Below are positions 36,187-42,189 of a stretch of 45,686 nt of DNA, in pieces. Source of the stretch: DASUAL01 sp035763805 (lineage in GTDB: Bacteria; Gemmatimonadota; Gemmatimonadetes; Gemmatimonadales; GWC2-71-9); assembly GCA_035763805.1 (NCBI GenBank), contig DASUAL010000023.1, positions 1-45,686 on the forward strand, in the 5' to 3' direction. The position numbers and the translations under genes were made by a program. Positions within the stretch are counted from its first letter, which is position 1, and the number at the start of each line of letters is the position of its first letter. The notes under the pieces are model-generated. The model was not told the origin of the DNA and searched no databases. It saw only the letters and a list, made by a program, of their open reading frames with translations.

Positions 36187-36999
36187 GTGTTCGACTTCCT
36201 CCGCACCCGGCTGCGACAGGGCACCCGGACGCTCCGGTTCCCGAGCGCGGGGGGGCGTGCGGACCTCCCCGCGCGCTTCCGTGGCCGGCCCGTGCTCGAA
36301 GCCGGTCGCTGCGAGAACGCCTGCCGGGAATGCTCCGCCCGCCTGCCCTCGCAGCTCGTTCGTCTGACGCCCGACGGCGCCGCAGCGCTCGATCTCGGCG
36401 CGTGCCTGTTCAGCCCCGAGGAGGCTCTCGCCTGCCCGCACGGCGCGCTCGAGTACACGCGGGATTACCGGATGGCCGCGTCCACGCGGGACGCGCTCGT
36501 CACGGCGACGGGAGAGGTTGAGCTCGCTCGCGCGCTCGACGAGCGCGCTCGGCGCCTGTTCGGCCGGTCGCTCCGACTCCGCTCGGTCGTCGCCGGCAGC
36601 TGCAACGGGTGTGAGGCGGAACTGGTGGCGCTCGGCAACGTGGTGTTCGATCTCGCCCGCTTCGGCGTGCAGTTCGTCGCGTCGCCGCGTCACGCCGACG
36701 GGATCGTCGTGACCGGGGCCGTCAACACCAACATGCGACTCGCGCTCCAGAAAACCTACGAAGCGGTGCCCGAGCCCAGGCTCGTGATCGCCGTGGGCGC
36801 CTGCGCCATCAGCGGTGGGCCGTTCCGGGGGAGCCCCGAGGTCGCGGACGGAATCGGGGACCTGTTCCCGGTGGACCTCTGGGTGCCGGGGTGCCCACCG
36901 CATCCCCTCACGGTCCTGGACGGGCTGCTGCGCCTGCTCGGCGCAATCGAGAGCCGCCCTCCCCGCGAGCGAGCGCGGCGGTTGATCGATCTGCCTTAA
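36187..36999 (+). CDS. Fused ferredoxin-like/HyfI (NuoB) iron-sulfur subunit of the Ehr complex
   Basis: The 270-residue protein joins a degenerate HyfH/NuoI-type ferredoxin domain to a NuoB/HyfI domain. In the first, Cys42, Cys46 and Cys49 plus Cys83 ('CP') can hold one [4Fe-4S] cluster. The cysteines for the second cluster are mostly gone: Cys73 remains, Ser76 and Glu79 replace two ligands, and Leu stands where the fourth would be. The NuoB part keeps all four ligands of the proximal cluster: Cys139 and Cys142 ('GSCNGCEAEL'), Cys206 ('GACAIS') and Cys236 ('VPGCPPHP'). Electron transfer near the membrane arm is therefore retained. The start is GTG 36187, 15 bp after HyfG. The TAA stop overlaps the opposite gene's TAA. 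Confidence 0.88.
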   Translation: MFDFLRTRLRQGTRTLRFPSAGGRADLPARFRGRPVLEAGRCENACRECSARLPSQLVRLTPDGAAALDLGACLFSPEEALACPHGALEYTRDYRMAASTRDALVTATGEVELARALDERARRLFGRSLRLRSVVAGSCNGCEAELVALGNVVFDLARFGVQFVASPRHADGIVVTGAVNTNMRLALQKTYEAVPEPRLVIAVGACAISGGPFRGSPEVADGIGDLFPVDLWVPGCPPHPLTVLDGLLRLLGAIESRPPRERARRLIDLP

Positions 37000-38477
37000 A
37001 GCCCCTGCCGGAAGGACAGCCGGAGCGAGCGATAGCGGAACTGCTCGCTCCGCAGCCCGCTGGAGGTCGTCGCCCCCGCGCTGTTCGTGACGGCACCGGC
37101 GAGCGCGACCTCGTTGTTCGCTCCCCACCCCCGGGACAGCGTCAGGCCGACGTGCCACTCCGCTTGGTGCGCGGCGCCCTTGAAGACCTGCTGCGAGCCA
37201 AGCCCGCCGTCCGCCCGCACGCCCCAGCGTCGCTTCTGCCACGCGTACACCGCCCGGCCTTCCATCACCGTGAACCGGTCGGGCGCGAAATAGCCCGTGC
37301 CCGGACTCTCACGGTAGCCCATGATGCGCGCGAACGGGCCGAGCTCGAGTCCGGGTGCCACGCGCGCGAGCGCCGCGCCCACTGCGGCAAGCCGGCGGTT
37401 GCCGTCGGATAGCCACGTTGCGTTCGCGCCGCCGGAGATCGACCACCCGGCCTTCGGTGAGACGTCGAAGCTCAGGTCCAGCCCATCGAGCATCAGGTCC
37501 TGCCGCATCAGCCGCGCGGTCTCATCGAACGGAGCGCGGGTATACGCCAGGCTCACCGCGGCGTAGCGGGCGGGGCGGATGCCCAGACCAAGCTGCGCGA
37601 TGAGCGGCGTGCGGCCCGGCCCGCTGTCGGCATCGATCCGTCGCACTCCCGCCCCCGCTCGCAAAACGGCGTCCCCGCCGAGCGCGAGGATACCATAGGC
37701 GCCGGCGCCGTAGCTCGTGCCCGCGCGAGTGGGATCGGTGGTGTGGCGCCACCCCGCATGCACGCTGCCGCGTAGGTTCGGGCCGAGCGACGTCGTGACG
37801 GTCGCTTCCTGCACCAGGTACTCGTTGTCGTCCGAGTCTCCCGCGCCGTCTACCCACGTCCCGACTTCCGGGCGCAGCGCGGCGCGCACCATCCGCTCGA
37901 CGTCCCGCGCGGCCCTGTCCCCCGGCGCGAGCGCGCGCGCCCGGACCGCGTACGCCTCGGCGAGGGCGGGTTGCCCCTTCCAGGAGAGCGTCTGCGCCAG
38001 GCCGACCAGCAGCTCGGCGTCGTCCGGATGCAGGGCCAGCGCCGCGCGCCACAGCCGCTCCGCTCGCTCGAGGTTGCCGCTCCAGGCGACCGCGCGCGCG
38101 CGACCCGCCAGCGCATCGGCCCGCCCGGGAGAGTCGGCGAGCACCGAATCGTACAGCGCTTCCGCCGCACGCGTCTTCCCGGCCCAGGCCAGCACCTGAG
38201 CCTGTGAGACCATGATGTCCCCGTCCCGCGGCTCGAGGCGGCGCAGCCGGGCGAACCGCTGGAGCGAGCGCGAAAGCTTGCCGTCCCAGCTGTCGAGAAT
38301 CGCCAACCGGTACAGGGCCCGCACGTTGAGGGAGTCGGTCACGAGCACGCGCTCATATCCAGCGCGCGCGGCGGCGTAGTCGCCGCGCCGGAACGCTGCT
38401 TCCGCCTCCGGGAGCTGAGCGGTGAGGAGCCCAGGAATGGCGACCAGCGCGAGCGCCCGTAGCAGCGCCGTAGTCAC
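36996..38477 (-). CDS. YaiO-like TPR/outer-membrane beta-barrel protein
   Basis: This 493-residue exported protein has a signal peptide ('LLRALALVAIPGLLTAQ') and then four to five TPR repeats (about residues 20-190: 'EAEAAFRRGDYAAARAGYERVL', 'RAEALYDSVLADSPGRADALAG' and others). A C-terminal region of about 270 residues alternates hydrophobic strands and ends in 'RYRSLRLSFRQGL', as in an outer-membrane barrel. The layout matches YaiO-family proteins, which occur near polysaccharide or glycosyltransferase genes. GTG 38477 is chosen because it gives an intact signal peptide and a GTGA overlap with the small upstream gene; the longer open frame is shadow. Function is not established. Confidence 0.85.
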   Translation of the reverse strand: MTTALLRALALVAIPGLLTAQLPEAEAAFRRGDYAAARAGYERVLVTDSLNVRALYRLAILDSWDGKLSRSLQRFARLRRLEPRDGDIMVSQAQVLAWAGKTRAAEALYDSVLADSPGRADALAGRARAVAWSGNLERAERLWRAALALHPDDAELLVGLAQTLSWKGQPALAEAYAVRARALAPGDRAARDVERMVRAALRPEVGTWVDGAGDSDDNEYLVQEATVTTSLGPNLRGSVHAGWRHTTDPTRAGTSYGAGAYGILALGGDAVLRAGAGVRRIDADSGPGRTPLIAQLGLGIRPARYAAVSLAYTRAPFDETARLMRQDLMLDGLDLSFDVSPKAGWSISGGANATWLSDGNRRLAAVGAALARVAPGLELGPFARIMGYRESPGTGYFAPDRFTVMEGRAVYAWQKRRWGVRADGGLGSQQVFKGAAHQAEWHVGLTLSRGWGANNEVALAGAVTNSAGATTSSGLRSEQFRYRSLRLSFRQGL

Positions 38478-38701
38478 CAGGCCCCCCAAACCTCGCGCAT
38501 CGCGAAATGGGCAGGTTTGACGCGCTCGTGCCAGGTGGGCTCCTCCCACGTCGGCCACGCGAAGGTCACGCCCGCAGCCACCCCCTCCTGCCGGCACGCC
38601 CGCCACGCGGCTTCCACGTGAGCGGCCGCCGCGGCGGCCCGCGGGGGAGGGCACGCACCAGCGGGATGCTGGAGGTTGAGCGCCGCGAGGAGGGCGAGCA
38701 T
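38474..38701 (-). CDS. Small hypothetical protein coupled to the YaiO-like gene
   Basis: This is a 75-residue open frame (ATG 38701) ending in a GTGA overlap with the YaiO-like start, which argues that it is translated. The N-terminus 'MLALLAALNLQHPAGACPPP' could be a short signal peptide. The rest is Ala-rich and then Trp-rich ('TFAWPTWEEPTWHERVKP', 'MREVWGAW'). There is no clear ribosome site. I do not recognise a family. It may be a small exported protein or only a leader peptide. Confidence 0.45.
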   Translation of the reverse strand: MLALLAALNLQHPAGACPPPRAAAAAAHVEAAWRACRQEGVAAGVTFAWPTWEEPTWHERVKPAHFAMREVWGAW

Positions 38702-38720
38702 CGGCGTGGCCCAAAATAAC

Positions 38721-38752
38721 GAACGCCGAGGCCCTCGCGGGCCCCGGCGTTC
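38721..38752 (-). terminator. Hairpin terminator downstream of the first beta-barrel gene
   Basis: GAACGCCG (38721-38728) pairs with CGGCGTTC (38745-38752), and GGCCC with GGGCC inside, giving a 13-pair stem with one mismatch and a four-base loop. On the minus strand it follows the barrel gene stop by 18 bp, and a T-rich stretch (TTATTTT) comes after. It probably separates the barrel gene from the small gene downstream. Confidence 0.7.
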
Positions 38753-38770
38753 ACCGCGAGGCCGGACGCC

Positions 38771-39358
38771 TCAATGGAATGTCACGCCGAGCCCGAAGTC
38801 GATCACGTTCTGTTGCCAACCGGTCACCCTCGTGATCCCTCCGCCGGGGACCGGAGCGTCGAATTCCTCCAGCGCGCCGAACAAGAAATTCACCACCGGC
38901 GTGAGTGACACGTTGCGACCAACCCGGATGTCGTAACCGACACCGGCGCTGAATCCCCATCCCGTCGCGTCGACGGAGGGATCGGTGTTTGTGCTGTAGC
39001 TCGAGAACCCAAGCCCGCCCGTGAGGAAGAGACCGCTCGCCGCGGCGGGGTAGTAGTAGATGGACGCTGTGACGTTGCCCATCGTTTCGGTCGCTCCGCC
39101 GCGGTCACGCGACCACCCGTTGAGCGCACCGCCGATGAGCACGTTGCGGCTGGGCGTGCCGCCCAACTTGAGAAACGCCGTGACGCCGCCCTCCGCGGGT
39201 CCATTGACGCAGTTGTCGCAGGTGACGTCCGCCCCGCCGTACCCCAGCCCGAAGCCGATCCAGAAGCCCTCGCGACGCTGGGGGTACTGCGCCCACGCCG
39301 CGGACGCGGTAAGTAACAGAATCCCGGACACCGCGAGCACGCGCGCTGCCGTACGCAT
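38771..39358 (-). CDS. Outer-membrane beta-barrel protein (first paralogue)
   Basis: This 195-residue exported protein has a signal peptide ('VLAVSGILLLTASAAWAQ') followed by 'REGFWIGFGLGYG'. A short Cys pair ('TCDNC') and repeated amphipathic strands follow ('NVLIGGALNGW', 'SIYYYPAAASGLFLTGGLGFSSY', 'GWGFSAGVGYDIRVGRNVSLTPVVNF'). It ends in Phe-His after 'VIDFGLGVT'. The final aromatic region and strand pattern fit an OmpA-like eight-stranded barrel. ATG 39358 has a strong AAGGAGG site. It has its own hairpin terminator and lies beside a paralogue that shares the order and sequence of several strands. Function unknown; such proteins are abundant in Gemmatimonadota. Confidence 0.85.
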   Translation of the reverse strand: MRTAARVLAVSGILLLTASAAWAQYPQRREGFWIGFGLGYGGADVTCDNCVNGPAEGGVTAFLKLGGTPSRNVLIGGALNGWSRDRGGATETMGNVTASIYYYPAAASGLFLTGGLGFSSYSTNTDPSVDATGWGFSAGVGYDIRVGRNVSLTPVVNFLFGALEEFDAPVPGGGITRVTGWQQNVIDFGLGVTFH

Positions 39359-39481
39359 GGAGCCCTCCTTGTCAACCAATTGTGCTCCGACCTCAGGGCG
39401 AATTCCGTGCCGAGGTGTCGCCGCGCGGCGGCAGCGCTTCGTGTCCTCTTTCGGTGGCAGGGGACACGTGCAAACGCAGCG

Positions 39482-39504
39482 AAGGCCCGGCGCAGCCGGG
39501 CCTT
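39482..39504 (-). terminator. Hairpin terminator after the second beta-barrel gene
   Basis: AAGGCCCGGC (39482-39491) and GCCGGGCCTT (39495-39504) form a perfect 10-bp stem with a three-base loop, 27 bp beyond the minus-strand stop at 39532. Only a short T stretch follows, so termination may also need other factors. Confidence 0.65.
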
Positions 39505-39531
39505 CCTGATGCGTGCCTCCCGGCTGTCGGC

Positions 39532-40131
39532 TCAGTGGAAAGTGATACCCAACTGGAAGTCGAACACGTTCTGCTTCAGCCCGAAGCCCGAGGTCGACGC
39601 GCCGTTGGACGATAGCTCGCCGACGCTGCCCCAGTAGAAATTGGCAACCGGGGAAATGGAGATGTTCCTCCCTACCCGGACGTCGTATCCCGCACCAATG
39701 ATGAAGCCGAAGCCGGTCCCGGTGAGATTCGTGGTGCCGTCATCTGATCGATGGTACGAAAAGCTGGGGCCACCCTTCACGAAGAAGCCCGTCGCAGGGG
39801 CCGGGTAGAAGTAGACGGCCGCCGCTAGGTTGCCCAGCTGCGAGGTCAGGCCCTGTTCGTCTTTGGTCCACGCCGTGGACTCGCCGCCGATCAGCACTTT
39901 CGGAGACAGCGTTCCGCCCATCTTCAAGTGACCGGTAAAGCCGGTCTCGCGTGTCAGGTTGGCGCAGTCGGGGTCGAATGACGTATTGCAGGAGAGTCCG
40001 GCGGACCCACCGCCGAACCCAAACCCGATCCAGAACCCTTCGCGCGTCTGGGGGCGCTGTGCCGACGCCGTCGAGGCAGCGAGACAGGCGAGCGCCCCGA
40101 GGGCGAGGAGAAACCGAGGTGCCGCACCCAT
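39532..40131 (-). CDS. Outer-membrane beta-barrel protein (second paralogue)
   Basis: This 199-residue exported protein begins with a signal peptide ('FLLALGALACLAASTASAQ') and continues with 'REGFWIGFGFGGGSAGLSC', matching the first paralogue. The middle has 'KVLIGGESTAWTKDEQG', 'AAVYFYPAPATGFFVKGGPSFSYH' and 'GAGYDVRVGRNISISPVANFYWG'. The C-terminus ('QNVFDFQLGITFH') is nearly the same as its neighbour's. A longer Cys-containing loop ('SFDPDCAN') differs from the first paralogue. ATG 40131 has an AGGGAGG site. A CATAAT -10-like element is at 40247-40252 on the minus strand. Function is not known. Confidence 0.85.
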   Translation of the reverse strand: MGAAPRFLLALGALACLAASTASAQRPQTREGFWIGFGFGGGSAGLSCNTSFDPDCANLTRETGFTGHLKMGGTLSPKVLIGGESTAWTKDEQGLTSQLGNLAAAVYFYPAPATGFFVKGGPSFSYHRSDDGTTNLTGTGFGFIIGAGYDVRVGRNISISPVANFYWGSVGELSSNGASTSGFGLKQNVFDFQLGITFH

Positions 40132-40219
40132 GTGACCTCCCTGTGTGGGTGGATGCCGCTCCAAACTGGGAGCGGTGCCCCAAAAGGCAAACACCCCCAC
40201 TCGGTCCGACAGGCCTGCG

Positions 40220-40239
40220 CCCCACCCGAATTGGTGGGG
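40220..40239. promoter_or_regulatory. Inverted repeat between the barrel gene and glnK
   Basis: CCCCACC (40220-40226) and GGTGGGG (40233-40239) are perfect 7-bp arms around a six-base CGAATT centre. It lies just below a minus-strand CATAAT (-10-like) element at 40247-40252. It would therefore be in the early leader of the barrel transcript, or act as an operator. Confidence 0.4.
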
Positions 40240-40279
40240 TGTCGCCATTATGCAACAGAAAGTGCAAGATTCTCGAGAC

Positions 40280-40293
40280 GGCACAAACATTGC
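40280..40293 (+). promoter_or_regulatory. Sigma-54 promoter for glnK-amtB
   Basis: The sequence GGCACAAACATTGC has GG at 40280-40281 and GC at 40292-40293 with exactly 10 bp between them, and the intervening CAC and TT match the -24/-12 consensus. Transcription would start near 40305, about 80 bases before glnK ATG 40386. Sigma-54 control with NtrC is the classic arrangement for glnK-amtB. No NtrC site was identified by eye. Confidence 0.7.
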
Positions 40294-40385
40294 GACGCAC
40301 TGGTGAGTGTAGACTGTTACCAAAATCGCGCAGGATATGCAGAAATTGATTGACACCGTTTCCGCGAGGAGTTAGCTTCGCCCCC

Positions 40386-40805
40386 ATGAAACTCATCACC
40401 ACTATCGTGCGCCCCGAACGGCTTCCCGACGTCAAGGCCGCGCTGTTCCGGGCAGGCATCACCGGGATCACGCTGAGCCGCGTGAGCGGTCACGGTGGCG
40501 AGCAGGAGGTCGTTGGGCAGTACCGCGGCACCACGGTCGTCATGGAATTCCATGAAAAGGTGAAGATCGAGATGGTCTGCTCCGAGCCCTTCGTGGAGCC
40601 GTGCATCAACGCCATCCTCTCGGCTGCTCGCACCGGCGAAGTCGGTGACGGCAAGATCTTCGTCCAGCCCATCGAGCGCGTCATTCGGATCCGAACCGGT
40701 GAGCTCGACAACGCCGCGCTGACGGCCGTAAACGCGGACGCAGTGCAGCGAGCGGCGCTCGAGAGCGCGCAGCACGTCGGTGCCACCGCCGGGGAGGAAG
40801 AATGA
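40386..40805 (+). CDS. glnK: PII nitrogen regulatory protein GlnK-like, with Val51
   Basis: This 139-residue PII protein senses ATP/ADP and 2-oxoglutarate and binds AmtB. Family features are 'MKLITTIVRPERLPDVKAAL', the T-loop 'SGHGGEQEVVGQYRGTTVV', 'EKVKIEMV', and the signature 'TGEVGDGKIFVQPIERVIRIRTGE'. In the T-loop Tyr46 is kept, but position 51, the Tyr uridylylated by GlnD in enterobacteria, is Val. The C-terminus is about 25 residues longer than usual (112 residues) and ends in 'ATAGEEE'. The start ATG 40386 has a GAGGAG somewhat far upstream (14 bases). It overlaps amtB by 4 bp, and a sigma-54 promoter lies upstream. Confidence 0.92.
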   Translation: MKLITTIVRPERLPDVKAALFRAGITGITLSRVSGHGGEQEVVGQYRGTTVVMEFHEKVKIEMVCSEPFVEPCINAILSAARTGEVGDGKIFVQPIERVIRIRTGELDNAALTAVNADAVQRAALESAQHVGATAGEEE

Positions 40806-42133
40806 GCCAGATCTCGAGCGGCGACACCGCCTGGGTGCTCGTATGCACGGCGCTCGTGATGCTGATGACGGTCGGCCTGGCGTTCTTCTATGGCGGCCTC
40901 GTGCGGCCCAAGAACTCGCTCAACACCATGATGATGAGCGTGGTCGCGCTGGGACTGGTGGGCGTGCAGTGGGTGCTGATCGGCTACTCACTGGCGTTCG
41001 GCCAGGGCTCGTCCTTACTCGGCGGGCTCGGCTGGCTCGGGTTCCGCGGCGTGGGAATCGAGCCCGATCCGACCTACGCGGCCACGATCCCTCTGCAGGC
41101 GCACGCCATGTTCCAGGGGATGTTCGCAATCATCACGCCGGCCCTGATCTCGGGCGCGATCGTGGAGCGGATGCGGTTCCGGGCGTACGTCGCATTCATC
41201 CTCCTGTGGGCCACGCTGGTCTACGACCCGCTCGCCCACTGGGTGTGGGGACCGGGCGGCTGGCTGCTGAAGCTCGGCGCGCTCGACTTCGCGGGCGGCA
41301 CCGTGGTGCACATCAGCGCGGGCGTCTCGGCCCTCGTCGCCGCCCGCATGCTCGGCCCTCGCAAGGACTTCAAGCGCGCGCCCATCGTGCCCCACAACGT
41401 GCCGCTGGTGCTGCTCGGTGCGGGGCTCTTGTGGTTCGGCTGGTTCGGCTTCAACGCCGGCTCCGCCCTCGCGGCGAACGGCGTGGCGGCGCTCGCGTTC
41501 ACGAACACCAACACCGCGGCGGCGACCGCGCTGGTCGTCTGGGCGATCCTCGATCTGTTCCGCACCGGCAAAGTGACGGCGGTGGGTGCGGCGACCGGAG
41601 TGGTTGTCGGACTGGTGGGCGTCACACCGGCGGCGGGCTACGTGACCGCGCCGGCCTCCATCGCCATCGGCGCGCTAGCGGCGCTCGTGAGTTATACCGC
41701 CATCCAGATCCGATCCGCCACGCGGCTCGATGACTCGCTGGACGTGTTCTCCTGCCACGGACTCGCAGGAGTGGCTGGGGCGCTGTTGACGGGTGTCTTC
41801 GCGACCAAGCTCGCGAACCCCGGCGGCGGCAACGGGGTGCTCGCGGGGAACGTCGCTCAGCTCGGCATCCAGCTCGTCGCGGTGCTGGCGGCGGCGGGCC
41901 TCGCGGCCGCGGGCACCGCGGTCATCATGACGCTCGTGAAGGCGACGCTCGGCGCGAAGGCCGAAGTGCGCGAGCAGCTCCGGGGGCTCGACCTGACCGA
42001 GCACGGCGAAGAGGCCTACTTCGGTGGCGAGCAGGGTGTGATACCGGGCCCCGGCATGGCGCTGGGCGAGGGCGTCATCGTGTCTGCGCTGCCAGCGGAG
42101 CCCCTCAAGGCGCCGACGCCGGCAGTGGGTTAG
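40802..42133 (+). CDS. amtB: Ammonium transporter
   Basis: This 443-residue membrane protein has about 11 hydrophobic segments and imports ammonium. Amt features are 'LAFFYGGLVRPKNSLNTMMMS' in the first helices, 'MFQGMFAIITPALISGAIVERMRF', 'YDPLAHWVWG', 'DFAGGTVVHISAGVSALVAA' with the first pore His, and 'LDVFSCHGLAGVAGALLTGVFA' with the second pore His. The C-terminal cytoplasmic tail ('LRGLDLTEHGEEAYFG') matches the conserved Amt tail that contacts PII. Its N-terminus has no extra signal peptide. It is coupled to glnK by an ATGA overlap and followed by a strong hairpin. Confidence 0.95.
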   Translation: MSQISSGDTAWVLVCTALVMLMTVGLAFFYGGLVRPKNSLNTMMMSVVALGLVGVQWVLIGYSLAFGQGSSLLGGLGWLGFRGVGIEPDPTYAATIPLQAHAMFQGMFAIITPALISGAIVERMRFRAYVAFILLWATLVYDPLAHWVWGPGGWLLKLGALDFAGGTVVHISAGVSALVAARMLGPRKDFKRAPIVPHNVPLVLLGAGLLWFGWFGFNAGSALAANGVAALAFTNTNTAAATALVVWAILDLFRTGKVTAVGAATGVVVGLVGVTPAAGYVTAPASIAIGALAALVSYTAIQIRSATRLDDSLDVFSCHGLAGVAGALLTGVFATKLANPGGGNGVLAGNVAQLGIQLVAVLAAAGLAAAGTAVIMTLVKATLGAKAEVREQLRGLDLTEHGEEAYFGGEQGVIPGPGMALGEGVIVSALPAEPLKAPTPAVG

Positions 42134-42159
42134 CCGCTCCCGGCGACGGTGAAATCATC

Positions 42160-42186
42160 AAGAGGCCCCGGGACCCGGGGCCTCTT
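42160..42186. terminator. Bidirectional hairpin terminator between amtB and the convergent gene
   Basis: AAGAGGCCCCGGG (42160-42172) and CCCGGGGCCTCTT (42174-42186) are perfect complements around one central base. The hairpin lies between the amtB stop (42133) and the convergent stop at 42190. A short T-containing stretch follows on the plus strand. It can serve both genes. Confidence 0.8.
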
Positions 42187-42189
42187 GTC

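Noticed and set aside
40349..40376. TTGACA-like -35 with a -10-like TTAGCT just before glnK
   Set aside because: The -10 would lie within a dozen bases of the start codon, the second element is poor, and the sigma-54 site upstream is much better formed.
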